From the NCBI GenBank assembly GCA_038147755.1, contig JAYQTS010000003.1:186001-250000 (forward strand): DNA of 64,000 bases, in the 5' to 3' direction. Origin of the DNA: UBA5951 sp012269555 (lineage in GTDB: Bacteria > Pseudomonadota > Alphaproteobacteria > Puniceispirillales > Puniceispirillaceae). Positions 47,787 through 58,002 of this stretch are shown here, piece after piece; positions within the stretch are counted from its first letter, which is position 1, and each line of letters starts with the position of its first letter. The translations under genes were made by a program, and so were the position numbers. A model generated the notes under the pieces. That model saw only the letters and a list, made by a program, of their open reading frames with translations. It was not told the origin of the DNA and made no database searches.

Positions 47787-49046
47787 AAAAATGTTTGTTG
47801 ATAATTTGATGAGTGGTGATCCAGAAATTGCCGAGGCAATTCAGCATGAGCTGTTCAGGCAGCAGGATCAATTAGAAATGATTGCATCAGAAAATATTGT
47901 TTCCTCATCGGTCCTTGAGGCGCAAGGATCTATTTTAACTAATAAATATGCAGAGGGATACTCTGGTAAACGCTATTATGGTGGATGTGAATATATAGAT
48001 GTGGTTGAAACGCTTGCAATTGAAAGAGCAAAAAAATTATTCGATTGCGAGTTTGTGAATGTTCAACCTCATTCTGGAGCACAGGCAAACCAGGCGGTTT
48101 TTCTGGCTCTGTTATCACCAAATGACACCGTTTTAGGAATGTCTCTAGCCTCTGGTGGTCACCTCACACATGGTAGTGCTCCCAATCTCTCAGGTAAGTG
48201 GTTTAATGCTATTCAATATGGTGTAAGCCGTCAAACTGGTTTAATAGATTTTGAACAATTAAGGGAACTTGCGTTAACCCATAAGCCAAAAATGATTTTA
48301 GCAGGTGCCTCAGCCTATCCACGGCAAATTAATTTTTCAAAATTTAGAGAAATAGCTGATGAGGCTGGAGCTCTTTTAATGGTGGACATGGCTCACATTT
48401 CTGGTTTGGTGGCCGCAGGTCTTCATCAAAATCCGGTGCCATATGCCGACATTGTAACATCTACTACTCATAAAACTTTAAGGGCCGGTAGGGGAGGAAT
48501 AATTCTTTCAAATAACATTGAACTTGGAAAAAAAATTAATTCTGCAGTTTTTCCAGGATTGCAAGGTGGGCCGTTAATGCATGCTATAGCAGGTAAAGCT
48601 GTTGGTTTTAAAGAAGCTTTGCAACCTGAATTTAAAACTTACATTCAGAATGTAATTAATAATGCAATAAAATTGGGAGAAGTGTTAAAGAAGCGCGGCT
48701 TGATCTAGTATCAGATGGAACAGATACACATTTATTATTGGTTGACTTGAGACCCAAGGGACTTACTGGAAATATTGCCGAAATTAGTCTTGAGGCTGCA
48801 GGTATAACCTGTAATAAAAATGGTGTTCCCTTTGACCCAGAAAAGCCCACGATAACATCAGGGATAAGATTAGGCACTCCAGCGGGTACAACAAGAGGTT
48901 TAGGTCTAGAAGAATTTGAAAAGGTTGGAAATATTATTGGTGACGTGCTAGATGGTCTGGCATCAAACAAGTCCGATAATTCGGAGGCGGAAAGACACGC
49001 TAGAAATCAAATTGTTGAAATTTGTAAGCGTTTTCCCATTTATTGA
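47773..49046 (+). CDS. glyA: serine hydroxymethyltransferase (one frameshift)
   Basis: PLP enzyme converting serine and tetrahydrofolate to glycine and methylene-THF. IASENIVSSSVLEAQGS, NVQPHSGAQANQAV and the PLP lysine in TSTTHKTLRAGRGG are intact. One lost T at 48700-48701 stops the frame at 48708; the next frame restores FDLVSDGTDTHLLLVDL, ITSGIRLGTPAGTTRG and the end. Restored length 424 aa. GGAG 7 bp before ATG 47773. Confidence 0.96.
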
Positions 49047-49094
49047 TAGGTTTTATAGCCGAAAAGTAAAAATAGGAAAAACAGGGTATGTTAG

Positions 49095-49544
49095 ATGTTA
49101 TGTCCATTTTGTAAATCAGAAGATACACAAGTAAAAGACTCTCGACCTTCAGAAGACGGAACAGCTATAAGAAGACGAAGGCAATGTAATAGATGTGATG
49201 CAAGGTTTACAACTTTTGAAAGAGTTCAATTAAGAGAGGTTTCTGTCATTAAGAGAGATGGAAGCAAGGTACTTTTTGATAGAGACAAGTTAACTAGGTC
49301 TTTTAATGTTGCCCTAAGGAAGAGAAACATTGTCCAAGATAAAATTGAGAAGGAAATCAATGAGATAGTAAAAAAACTTGAATCAACAGGTGAACCAGAC
49401 GTAGCTTCTGAATATATTGGTTCACTTGTTATGAAGGCACTATTGCAGCTTGATAAAGTTGGTTATGTAAGATATGCCTCAGTTTACCGAAACTTCGCAG
49501 ATCCAAAAGAATTTGAGGAATTTGTTAACGAGCTAAAAAGGTGA
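49095..49544 (+). CDS. nrdR: transcriptional repressor NrdR
   Basis: Zinc-ribbon/ATP-cone repressor of ribonucleotide reductase genes. The N-terminal ribbon has CPFC and CNRC (MLCPFCKSEDTQVKDSRP, RQCNRCDARFTTFE); the ATP-cone follows with VIKRDGSKVLFDRDKL. 149 aa. The ATG at 49095 gives the family N-terminus. Start of the rib cluster. Confidence 0.96.
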   Translation: MLCPFCKSEDTQVKDSRPSEDGTAIRRRRQCNRCDARFTTFERVQLREVSVIKRDGSKVLFDRDKLTRSFNVALRKRNIVQDKIEKEINEIVKKLESTGEPDVASEYIGSLVMKALLQLDKVGYVRYASVYRNFADPKEFEEFVNELKR

Positions 49545-50677
49545 GCGGTCCTATCCTGTCAAAGGAACATGATAAACGGTGGATGAAATTTGCCATAGCG
49601 CTCAGTGAGAAATCACAGGGGCTTTCCTCTGAAAATCCTAATGTTGGTTGTGTTGTAGTAGACTCTGATGGAAACCTATGCGGGAGTGGTTTTACCCAGC
49701 CAGGAGGCCGTCCTCATGCAGAAACTGAAGCTTTAAAGGATGCCGGTAAAAAAGCAAAGGGAGGAATATTATATGTCACTTTAGAACCTTGTTCTCATTA
49801 TGGTCAAACCCCCCCTTGTGTGAAAGCCATAATACATGCTGGCATAAAAAGAGTAGTAATCGCAATAATAGATCCTGATAAAAGGGTAAATGGGTCTGGG
49901 ATAAATCAACTAAAACAGGCAGGCATTGAAGTAGAGGTTGGTTTAATGAGAGGAGAAGCAATAAAGTATATACCTTCTTTTTTAGTAAGAAACAGTTTTT
50001 TATTGAATGATAAAACCTCAAACAAAAAAAAAAGGCCTTATATCACAGTAAAAGTGGCCCATAGTCTGGATGGGTTTGTTAGTAAAGGTATTGGATTAGG
50101 AGGTAAAATATCCAATCAAGTTTCAGATACATTTACACATGATCTCAGGAGTAGGGTGGATGCCATATTAATAAGTTATCAGACAGCACAAATCGACAAT
50201 CCACGTTTAAATGCAAGAATTGATGGGTTAGAAAACCCCACAGAAAGAATAATTTTAGATAAAAATTTAGCACTTGATAAGCTGAGTAATCTTGTTAAAA
50301 CGAGTGATATTCATCCACTAACAATAGTAACAAAAGATAAACCAAAAGATAAGCATTGGATTCATGATAAAATAGTAAACAATCAAATTCGTTTACTTAT
50401 AATGAAAAAAAACTATAACTTAGAAGCGATATTTAATGCCCTGCTTGAACAAGGTTTTGGACATATTTTAGTAGAGCCTGGTCCACGATTGCTGAAATCA
50501 CTGTTTTCAGAGAAGCTAGTTAACGAATTTTTCGAGGTAATCAGCAAAAAGAAATTAATTAAAGGTTACTCTATTGGCGTTTCGGCAAAGGCTGTAGAAT
50601 TTACTCCTCCATCATCTTTTGTATTAGTAAAACAATTTAATTTAGGGAATGATATTATAAAGTTTTGGAAAGTATAG
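49541..50677 (+). CDS. ribD: bifunctional riboflavin deaminase/reductase RibD
   Basis: Deaminates and reduces the pyrimidine intermediate of riboflavin synthesis. Deaminase zinc site: GGRPHAETEAL and TLEPCSHYGQTPPC. Reductase domain from about residue 168 (RPYITVKVAHSLDG; HDLRSRVDAIL; ILVEPGPRLLKSL). 378 aa. GTG start overlaps the nrdR stop (GTGA). Confidence 0.96.
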   Translation: MSGPILSKEHDKRWMKFAIALSEKSQGLSSENPNVGCVVVDSDGNLCGSGFTQPGGRPHAETEALKDAGKKAKGGILYVTLEPCSHYGQTPPCVKAIIHAGIKRVVIAIIDPDKRVNGSGINQLKQAGIEVEVGLMRGEAIKYIPSFLVRNSFLLNDKTSNKKKRPYITVKVAHSLDGFVSKGIGLGGKISNQVSDTFTHDLRSRVDAILISYQTAQIDNPRLNARIDGLENPTERIILDKNLALDKLSNLVKTSDIHPLTIVTKDKPKDKHWIHDKIVNNQIRLLIMKKNYNLEAIFNALLEQGFGHILVEPGPRLLKSLFSEKLVNEFFEVISKKKLIKGYSIGVSAKAVEFTPPSSFVLVKQFNLGNDIIKFWKV

Positions 50678-50684
50678 AGTATAT

Positions 50685-51275
50685 ATGTTTACAGGTATAA
50701 TTACAGATATTGGTGAGCTAATATCATTGGACAAACAAGGTGATTGGCAATTAAGGATAAAAACACATTGGAATACAAAAGATATTGACATTGGTGCATC
50801 AATTGCTTGCTCGGGCATATGCCTTACGGTATTAGACCGAAAAGGTGATTACTTTGATGTGTCAGCTTCAATGGAAACAGTTTCTATTACCACTTTACAA
50901 ACTTGGCAGCTTGGAAAAAAAATCAATTTTGAAAGAGCACTAAGAGTAGGTGATGAGTTGGGAGGACACATAGTTTCCGGACATGTAGACGGTATTATTA
51001 CGCTTTCTGAGATTAAGCCAGATAATGACTCGTATCGTCTAAAATTCTTAATAGATGACAAGTTTAAAGGGCTAATTGCTAGTAAGGGATCTGTTTGTAT
51101 AGATGGAATATCTCTGACAGTAAATTCGGTAACTGATAGCAGCTTTGATGTTAATATTATTTCTCATACTTGGAATGAAACCACTATTGGGAATTGTGTA
51201 GTTGGAGATGTTGCGAATCTTGAAATAGATATGTTAGCGCGCTACGTTGCTAGGCTATTGGAGACGAAAAAATAA
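50685..51275 (+). CDS. ribE: riboflavin synthase alpha chain
   Basis: Dismutates two lumazines into riboflavin. Two repeated beta-barrel halves: MFTGIITDIGEL and ACSGICLTVLD, then GGHIVSGHVDG and GSVCIDGISLTVNSV. 196 aa, complete; 7 bp after ribD. Confidence 0.96.
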   Translation: MFTGIITDIGELISLDKQGDWQLRIKTHWNTKDIDIGASIACSGICLTVLDRKGDYFDVSASMETVSITTLQTWQLGKKINFERALRVGDELGGHIVSGHVDGIITLSEIKPDNDSYRLKFLIDDKFKGLIASKGSVCIDGISLTVNSVTDSSFDVNIISHTWNETTIGNCVVGDVANLEIDMLARYVARLLETKK

Positions 51276-51315
51276 TCATTTAAATGTTTATAAAAAAAAC
51301 AAAGGAATTTATATT

Positions 51316-52444
51316 TTGTCAGTGTCAAAACAATTAAAAATAGACCCAATCGAAGAGGTAATTTCGGATGCTAAGGCTGGTAAACTTTTTATCCTAGTAG
51401 ATGACCAGGATAGAGAAAACGAGGGTGACTTATGTATAATAGCAGAGCATGCAACCCCAGATGCAATTAATTTTATGGCAACGCATGGAAGAGGTCTGAT
51501 ATGCCTTGCACTTACACGTGAAAAAGCAGATGAACTTAGCTTAAGCCTAATGGAACGGCGTAATGAATCGCGGCATTCAACAGCCTTTACCACGTCAATA
51601 GAAGCAAGGGAGGGGGTTAACCACAGGTATATCAGCTCATGACAGGGCACATACTGTTAAGGTAGCAATAAACTCGAATGCAACCATAAATGATATTACA
51701 ACTCCAGGTCATATTTTTCCATTAGTTGCAAGAGCTGGGGGAACGCTTGTGAGAGCAGGGCATACTGAGGCAATAATAGACATTGCTAAGGCTGCTAACA
51801 TGAACCCTAGTGGTGTAATATGTGAAATAATGAAAGATGATGGTAGAATGGCACGATTACCAGACTTAATTACTTTTTCAAAAAAACATGATTTGAAAAT
51901 AGGAGCTATTGCAGACTTAATTGCATGGCGTAGAGGTAACGAAACTCTAGTTTCCAGAATATCTGAAACTATAATCAATTCTAGTTTTGGAGGAGATTGG
52001 AGAATGATGGTTTACAAAAATGACATAACAGGTGTGGAGCATATTGCACTGTTGAAAGGAGATTTGATAACAAACGAACCTGTTTTAGTGAGGATGCATG
52101 CCCTTGATATGATGGTAGATATTTTAGGGGAAACAAAACAACATAGAACTTTTGGAGAGTTGCATAAGGCAATGGAGATTATTGCCAAAAAAGGTAGAGG
52201 ACTTGTTGTTTTATTGAGAGAGGCCAATTCGAGTAGCATATCTCAAATTATAGCCTCCAGAAATTTAGTAGAACATGATAAAATAAATAGTCCAGAACTT
52301 CGTGATTATGGCGTGGGTGCTCAAATTTTAGGGGATTTAGATGTTCGTAATATGATTTTATTGACTAATTCAAGGCCTAATGTAATAGCCCTAGAAGGTT
52401 ATGGTTTAACTATATCCGGGTGGGAACCAATTTCTATAGATTGA
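51316..52444 (+). CDS. ribB: 3,4-dihydroxy-2-butanone 4-phosphate synthase RibB with degenerate GTP cyclohydrolase II-like domain (one frameshift)
   Basis: The N-terminal RibB domain has DDQDRENEGDLCIIAEHA, FMATHGRGLICLAL and AGHTEAIIDIAKAA. An extra A at 51619-51620 breaks the frame inside EGVTTGISAHDRA, which removal restores; total about 375 aa. The C-terminal part sits where RibA belongs, but the zinc-binding Cys triad and GD-x-S-RCDC signature are absent (region MHALDMMVDILGETKQHR), so this half probably lacks cyclohydrolase II activity. TTG 51316 is the likely start. Confidence 0.9.
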
Positions 52445-52469
52445 AATATTGAAATGAAAAAGGACTAAA

Positions 52470-52894
52470 ATGGTAAATAAATTTCTTATTATTGAAGCCA
52501 GATTTTATGATGATATATTGGACAGTCTTGTAGAGGGGGCTATTGAAAAACTTGAAGACAGCGGTTTTGAATATGATCGTCTACAGGTTCCTGGAGCTCT
52601 AGAAATACCGGCAGCTATTGCGATGGCTGCAGGCACGAGCTCTTTTCTTGGTTTTATTGCTCTCGGTTGCATAATTAGAGGTCAGACATCGCATTACGAT
52701 ATTGTAAGTAATGAGTCAGCACGAGGCTTAATGTACCTTTCAATTGAAAAAACTCCGCCATCGGAAATGGAATTATAACTGTGGAGAATGCAGAACAAGC
52801 CTGGGACCGTGCAAGAGCTTCTAGAAAAAATAAAGGAGGAGACGCCGCTTTAGCTGCAATAAGAATGCACTCAATTAAAGCACTTTATTCTTAA
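52470..52894 (+). CDS. ribH: 6,7-dimethyl-8-ribityllumazine synthase (one frameshift)
   Basis: Makes the lumazine used by RibE. VPGALEIPAAIAMAA, FIALGCIIRGQTSHYDIVSNE and ENAEQAWDRA are typical. One missing base near 52760 (likely an A, giving PPIGNGIITV) interrupts the C-terminal quarter; the restored stop at 52892-52894 overlaps the nusB ATG. About 141 aa. Confidence 0.95.
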
Positions 52895-53373
52895 TGAAAC
52901 ATACGGAACTTAAAATAAAAAAACTTCCAGTTGCAATGAGACAAAGAAGTGCCTCTAGAATAGCAGCGGTTCAACTAAATTTTCAGTATTTATTTGTTGA
53001 GGGTGATTTAGAAACTTCATTAACTGATTATCTAAAACACTATTCTTCCGATGTTGCAAAAGAAATGAACGTTAGAGATATTGATGTTCCATATTTTAGG
53101 AAATTAGTTTTTGATTGCAAAATACACGAGTTATTAATTAAAGAATTAATATCTAGTTCCTTGGTTGGAGGTTGGAATATTGATAGGTTGTCCAAAGCAG
53201 ACCTAACAATACTTTCAGTAGCTATCTGCGAGTTAAAAAATATGGCCAAAACACCAGTTAAGGTTGTTATTACAGAATATACAGCTATAGCAGATGCTTA
53301 TAACAGTGATGTTTCATTTATTAATGCAATATTAGATAAGGTTGCTAGAAAGTTAAGAACAAAGGAGATATAG
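52894..53373 (+). CDS. nusB: transcription antitermination factor NusB
   Basis: RNA-binding antitermination protein for rRNA transcription. All-helical: RSASRIAAVQLNFQYLF, DRLSKADLTILSVAICEL and TPVKVVITEYTAIADAY are the family motifs. 159 aa. Its ATG overlaps the ribH stop, the normal ribH-nusB coupling. Confidence 0.95.
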   Translation: MKHTELKIKKLPVAMRQRSASRIAAVQLNFQYLFVEGDLETSLTDYLKHYSSDVAKEMNVRDIDVPYFRKLVFDCKIHELLIKELISSSLVGGWNIDRLSKADLTILSVAICELKNMAKTPVKVVITEYTAIADAYNSDVSFINAILDKVARKLRTKEI

Positions 53374-53400
53374 ATTAATATGATATTGATTAATGTAGTT

Positions 53401-53916
53401 TTACTCAGTGTTTTGTCTACGTTGAAGGTTGAAAAATATCTGTTCCAATATTCCTAAGCTAACTCCCGGTGCTTCTGTTTTTTCCTTGTCATAGGTAATT
53501 GAGCTCGGTAAAGTTTCAACTTTTTTCATTTCTAATAGAATATCATTTTCATCAAATAAAAATACGTATAAGTTACTTGAATTGATAACAGCCTTTCGCC
53601 CTAGCGGGGTTTGTCTTTTTATATTTGAATAATATATTTTCCCCGAGTCAAAACTACCTTGGAAGCTCGGAGGTCCTAAAATAAATTTAATATCATTTTT
53701 CGTTGTTTTATTTAGCTGAATTTTATGTATATCTATTTCATCGATTTTATTTCCATGAGCTGTTTCCTGAGCTGAGCAAGATAATAAAAAAATCAATGAA
53801 ATTCCCATGAAAATCAAATTAAATAGTCTTTCAAAACCTATTTTAAGAACAGTAAAGAGGTTAAGACCATTATGGTAATCATCAAAAAAGTCTGAGAAAA
53901 GTCTATAAATAGCCAT
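53401..53916 (-). CDS. bamE: outer membrane assembly lipoprotein BamE
   Basis: Component of the BAM complex that inserts outer-membrane proteins. Lipobox LLSC with Cys at about residue 47, then the SmpA/OmlA domain (KIQLNKTTKNDIKFILGPPS, and the DILLEMKKVE strand). The last part (GVSLGILEQIFFNLQR) is alphaproteobacterial. TAGGAG 7 bp before ATG 53916 supports this start although it gives an unusually long n-region; ATG 53808 would leave only 10 residues before the Cys. 171 aa. Confidence 0.85.
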   Translation of the reverse strand: MAIYRLFSDFFDDYHNGLNLFTVLKIGFERLFNLIFMGISLIFLLSCSAQETAHGNKIDEIDIHKIQLNKTTKNDIKFILGPPSFQGSFDSGKIYYSNIKRQTPLGRKAVINSSNLYVFLFDENDILLEMKKVETLPSSITYDKEKTEAPGVSLGILEQIFFNLQRRQNTE

Positions 53917-54005
53917 TTGTGAACTCCTACATTAATTTGCTATTACCGTTGTTAATGAATGCTGTTTCTGTTAGCTAAGTTTAGAAATAAAAAGGATGAT
54001 TAGTA

Positions 54006-54590
54006 ATGGAAAAAGCGTTTTTTAAAAGAATATCTAGCGTTATTTTTAGCTCCGACAAAACTGAATTAGATATAGGTCAAAAAATATATTATAAATGTCT
54101 TTTGGCAAGCCGAAAACCAGAATTTTACACCAAATTTAAAGTGGCAGACACATTCGATGGACGTTTCGATATGTTATGCCTAATTATTAGTGTTTATATG
54201 CATAAACTTACTAGAGAACCAGAAAAAACAAAAGAATTTAGTCAAATTTTATTTGACGTCATGTTTAAAGACATAGATTTAACTCTTCGCGAGATGGGTG
54301 CCGGTGATTTAGGTGTGGGTAAGCGGGTTAAAATTATGTCAGAGAGCTTTATGGGAAGGTTAATAAAATATTCACAAAGTTTAGAAAATAAAAATGGATC
54401 TTTACTCGCAAAAGCTCTTGCCAGAAATTTATACCGACAAGACGGCATAGTTTACTCAGATAGTGAGATCACGAAGTTTGTACTAACATTGAGTGAGGAA
54501 ATTGAGAGTTTGAAAATGGATTATGTAATGTCAGAAGAATTTGATATGAATGACTTAGTTACATCTTGTTTAAAATTGGATAACGAATAA
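54006..54590 (+). CDS. ubiquinol-cytochrome c chaperone family protein
   Basis: Matches the CBP3/UQCC-like family (PF03981) conserved in Alphaproteobacteria and involved in cytochrome bc1 maturation. FYTKFKVADTFDGRFDMLCL and LREMGAGDLGVGKRVKIM are the signatures. 194 aa; ATG 54006 follows AAGGATG. First of a conserved series before DUF177-plsX. Confidence 0.9.
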   Translation: MEKAFFKRISSVIFSSDKTELDIGQKIYYKCLLASRKPEFYTKFKVADTFDGRFDMLCLIISVYMHKLTREPEKTKEFSQILFDVMFKDIDLTLREMGAGDLGVGKRVKIMSESFMGRLIKYSQSLENKNGSLLAKALARNLYRQDGIVYSDSEITKFVLTLSEEIESLKMDYVMSEEFDMNDLVTSCLKLDNE

Positions 54591-54605
54591 AAAAAGAGAT
54601 GAATC

Positions 54606-55116
54606 ATGCAATCGTTAAATTTTTGTAAAAATATAGATTTGTTATCAATAGATAGAGATATGCCCCCATTTTTTAGAATTAGAGCTTGATGTTGATAGTT
54701 GTTCATATTTGCAGAAAAGATTTGATTTTATTGAGGTATCAAATGTAATTTTGTCTGCTAATATAAAAAAAATTTCTAAAGATTGTTGGGAATTAAAAGG
54801 AAACCTAGTTGCTCAAATTACCCAAAAGTGTGTTGTTACTTGCAAACCTGTGAAAGAAAAACTAGAAATCAATCTAGAAGAGAGATATGTTCTCCAAACT
54901 GATTGTGCATCGATGATTGCTGAAATTGATATCGGCTTGCCGAATGTAGAGGTGCTTGAAACAAATATATTGGATATAAACGAATTTATTGCACAAATTA
55001 TTGGGGTAGAGGCGGAATCTTTTCCAAAACTACACTCTACCTCTGAAACTCACTTTTTTGAGAGTAATGAAAAAAAAGAAAATCCGTTTTCCAAGCTTGC
55101 TAGTTTGAAAAAGTGA
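54606..55116 (+). CDS. DUF177 (YceD-like) protein (one frameshift)
   Basis: Family adjacent to plsX or rpmF in many bacteria; linked to 23S rRNA maturation in E. coli YceD. The central CVVTCKPVKEKLEINLEERY and GLPNVEVLETNILDINEFIAQ are typical. From ATG 54606 (MQSLNFCKNIDLLSIDRDMP) the frame stops early; an extra C in CCCCC at 54663-54667 separates it from PHFLELELDVDSC. Restored about 169 aa. Confidence 0.82.
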
Positions 55117-55159
55117 AGTAACAGGTTCATTGTCCAAGAAAAATTGGGGGTTTTATAAG

Positions 55160-56191
55160 GTGTCATCAAATGTAAAAATTGCTTTAGATGCTATGGGTGG
55201 AGATAATGCCCCGGATATTGTGGTCGCCGGCGCTAGTATTGCACGCAAAAGACATCCCAATCTAAATCTTTGTTTTATAGGAAATAGTGATAAAATTAAA
55301 TTACTTATTAAAAAGTACAAAAATCTAAGTAATGCAAAAATTATACATGCAGATGATGTAGTGGGGTCCGAGACAAGACCTGCACAAGCATTACGGCATG
55401 GAAAAAAGACTTCAATGTGGCTTGCAGTTAATGAAGTGGCGTCAAAAAACGCAGATGCAATTGTTTCAGCAGGAAATACTGGTGCCTTGATGGCTATTTC
55501 CAAATTGCAATTACGAATGATAAATGGTGTTACGAGGCCTGCAATAGCTGGCTTCATCCCCACTTTGAAGGGTTTGTCCTGCATGTTAGACCTTGGTGCC
55601 AATATTGAAGTTGATGAACGAAATTTAGTTCAATTTGGAATTATGGGCGCCTCATTTTGTTCAGCAATTACAGGTAAAAATAATGCAACAGTTGGAATTC
55701 TTAATGTGGGTGAAGAAGATCAAAAAGGTTTTGACTACCTCAGGCGAGCTGGTTCAAGTTTATCAGATGAAACTTTGAACTTAAATTATGTTGGGTTTAT
55801 CGAGGGTTCAGATATTATAACTGGAGATACAGACGTTATTGTAACAGACGGTTTTACTGGTAATGTAGCCCTAAAAACTGCAGAAGGGACAGCAAAGTTC
55901 TTCATGCATCATCTAAGACGGGCCTTTCGGAGTTCTTTATTAAGCCGAATTGGATTTTTGTTGTCTAGGTCCGCATTTACAAAAATGAGAAGAACAGTAG
56001 ATCCCCGATATTATAATGGAGCAATATTATTGGGTCTAAATGGTATTTGTGTTAAATCTCATGGTGGAGCTGATTCTGTAGGATTTTCTAACGCAATTGA
56101 AGTGGCTTGTGACTTAGTCGAACATGAATTTATTCCAAAGGTAAATGACTCTATTTCTGCAGCAGAAAAGATTATTCAAAGTAAAGCATAA
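55160..56191 (+). CDS. plsX: phosphate acyltransferase PlsX
   Basis: Makes acyl-phosphate from acyl-ACP for phospholipid synthesis. KIALDAMGGDNAPDIVV, VSAGNTGALMA, LDLGANIEV and VTDGFTGNVALK are signatures. GTG 55160 gives the standard N-terminus (343 aa); an in-frame TTG at 55130 would add ten residues and cannot be excluded. Just upstream of fabH, the conserved pair. Confidence 0.96.
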   Translation: MSSNVKIALDAMGGDNAPDIVVAGASIARKRHPNLNLCFIGNSDKIKLLIKKYKNLSNAKIIHADDVVGSETRPAQALRHGKKTSMWLAVNEVASKNADAIVSAGNTGALMAISKLQLRMINGVTRPAIAGFIPTLKGLSCMLDLGANIEVDERNLVQFGIMGASFCSAITGKNNATVGILNVGEEDQKGFDYLRRAGSSLSDETLNLNYVGFIEGSDIITGDTDVIVTDGFTGNVALKTAEGTAKFFMHHLRRAFRSSLLSRIGFLLSRSAFTKMRRTVDPRYYNGAILLGLNGICVKSHGGADSVGFSNAIEVACDLVEHEFIPKVNDSISAAEKIIQSKA

Positions 56192-56205
56192 TAGAAAATA
56201 TATAT

Positions 56206-57180
56206 ATGAAACAGATACTTATGACAGGTGTTGGCGCTTATCTTCCTAAAAAAATTCTTACAAACGAAGAATTAAGCACTTTTTTGGAAACAGATGATAA
56301 TTGGATCAGACAAAGAACCGGCATTATTTCTAGACGAAAAGCGGAGCAAGAAGAACTCACATCTGATTTAGCTGTGAATGCTGCCAATAAGGCCCTTAAA
56401 TGCGCTGGTGTATCGGTTTCGGAGATTGACTGCATAATTTTAGCAACCACAACTCCAGATTGCACTTTTCCATCGACTGCTACAATAGTGCAGCAAAAAC
56501 TTGGCGCCAATAATGCTTTTGCATTTGATGTGCAGGCTGTGTGTGCAGGATTTGTTTATGCTCTTTCAATAGCAAATGGTATGATGTCTGCGGGTCAAGG
56601 TAAAAACACATTAGTCATTGGAGCCGAAACTTTCACAAAACTATTAGATTGGGGTGATAGAACAACATGTGTTTTGTTTGGCGATGGTGCTGGAGCAGTA
56701 GTGTTGCAAACGGAAGACAGTGAAAATGGGTACGGAATAATAGCAAATACACTGCATTCTGACGGACGCTATAAAGATATATTATATGTTGATGGTGGTG
56801 TGTCTACAACAGGAACTATTGGTTATGTAAAAATGCGGGGCAGAGATGTATTTAGACATGCCGTTGAAAAACTTGCATCTGCAATGGACGAGGTGTTAGA
56901 ACTAGCAAATTTAACATCAGATGATATTGACTGGCTTGTCCCTCACCAAGCAAATATTAGAATCATTAATGCAATGCAAAAAAAACTTAATCTACCAGAT
57001 AATAAAGTCATTAAAACAGTTTCTGAGCATGCAAATACCTCAGCAGCCTCTATCCCTCTAGCACTTGCCTTCGGAGTGGAAAGTGGAAAAATCAAGCCAG
57101 GACATTTATTGGCTTTAGAAGCCATAGGAGGCGGTTTAACCTGGGGCGCCAGTCTAGTAAGATATGGCAGACCAGACTAA
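56206..57180 (+). CDS. fabH: beta-ketoacyl-ACP synthase III
   Basis: Starts fatty acid synthesis by condensing acetyl-CoA with malonyl-ACP. Catalytic Cys113 in DVQAVCAGFVYAL, His in VPHQANIRI and Asn in SEHANTSAASIP. 324 aa, complete. Confidence 0.97.
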   Translation: MKQILMTGVGAYLPKKILTNEELSTFLETDDNWIRQRTGIISRRKAEQEELTSDLAVNAANKALKCAGVSVSEIDCIILATTTPDCTFPSTATIVQQKLGANNAFAFDVQAVCAGFVYALSIANGMMSAGQGKNTLVIGAETFTKLLDWGDRTTCVLFGDGAGAVVLQTEDSENGYGIIANTLHSDGRYKDILYVDGGVSTTGTIGYVKMRGRDVFRHAVEKLASAMDEVLELANLTSDDIDWLVPHQANIRIINAMQKKLNLPDNKVIKTVSEHANTSAASIPLALAFGVESGKIKPGHLLALEAIGGGLTWGASLVRYGRPD

Positions 57181-57244
57181 ATTGTAGTTAATAGAACTTT
57201 TTCAGAGAGTTGACTTGCTTTCTAGACAATGATAACTTTTTGTA

Positions 57245-57532
57245 ATGAGAAGCACTTTAACACGTTCTGAAATAGCCCAAGCCGTCCATTTAGAGATTGG
57301 TCTCTCAAGGAATGAGTCTTCTAAACTCGTGGAAGATGTCCTTGAAAAGATGACAGAGTGTTTTGTTAAAGGGGAAAATGTGAAGTTATCTTCATTTGGT
57401 ACATTTAGCGTCCGTTCAAAAAAAGAAAGAATTGGAAGAAATCCAAAAACAGGGATAGAAGCTAGGATTTCATCAAGACGTGTATTATCTTTTCATCCAT
57501 CTATTTCACTTCGGAAAAGAGTTAACAAATGA
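57245..57532 (+). CDS. ihfA: integration host factor alpha subunit
   Basis: DNA-bending architectural protein. SSFGTFSVRSKKERIGRNPKTG (split over the arm) and the DNA-binding arm residues RNPKTGIE are present; 95 aa. Starts at ATG 57245. Located between fabH and a merR gene as usual for the class; relevant to tyrosine-recombinase islands such as the one in this window. Confidence 0.95.
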   Translation: MRSTLTRSEIAQAVHLEIGLSRNESSKLVEDVLEKMTECFVKGENVKLSSFGTFSVRSKKERIGRNPKTGIEARISSRRVLSFHPSISLRKRVNK

Positions 57533-57957
57533 TAACTGAGAAATCAGTTAGTGCGTATAAAACTATTTCTGAAGTGTCAAAACAAATCGATGTGCCATCA
57601 CATGTTCTGAGATTTTGGGAAACTAAGTTTAGTCAGGTTAAGCCAATAAAACGGAGTGGTGGTCGACGATATTATCGTTCTGAAGATATTGATGTACTGG
57701 TTCAAATTAGAACGCTTCTTTATAAAGAGGGTTACACTATAAAAGGAGCTAAAAAGGCATTAAAATCATATTTAAAAACTGAACTAATTCACCCAAAAAT
57801 CAAAGATTTAACAAAGCATGCAGACGATAATACTTTAGAAAATTTAGAAAGCTTAAGTGTGTCAGAAAAAAAGATGTATAGCTATATAAAGGCACTTGAT
57901 ATTTTGAGGGATAGTGAAATGCGCTTAGATAAACTTATTTTAGGTATCTCTAAGTAA
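57529..57957 (+). CDS. MerR-family transcriptional regulator
   Basis: 142 aa, N-terminal MerR helix-turn-helix (YKTISEVSKQIDVPSHVLRF and SGGRRYYRSEDIDVL). No metal-binding Cys pattern at the C-terminus. Overlaps ihfA by four bases; this ihfA-merR pair is conserved in Alphaproteobacteria, ligand unknown. Confidence 0.92.
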   Translation: MITEKSVSAYKTISEVSKQIDVPSHVLRFWETKFSQVKPIKRSGGRRYYRSEDIDVLVQIRTLLYKEGYTIKGAKKALKSYLKTELIHPKIKDLTKHADDNTLENLESLSVSEKKMYSYIKALDILRDSEMRLDKLILGISK

Positions 57958-58002
57958 AAAATTTTTATTTATATATTTCAACCTTTAGAATTTCATCAAT
58001 AA

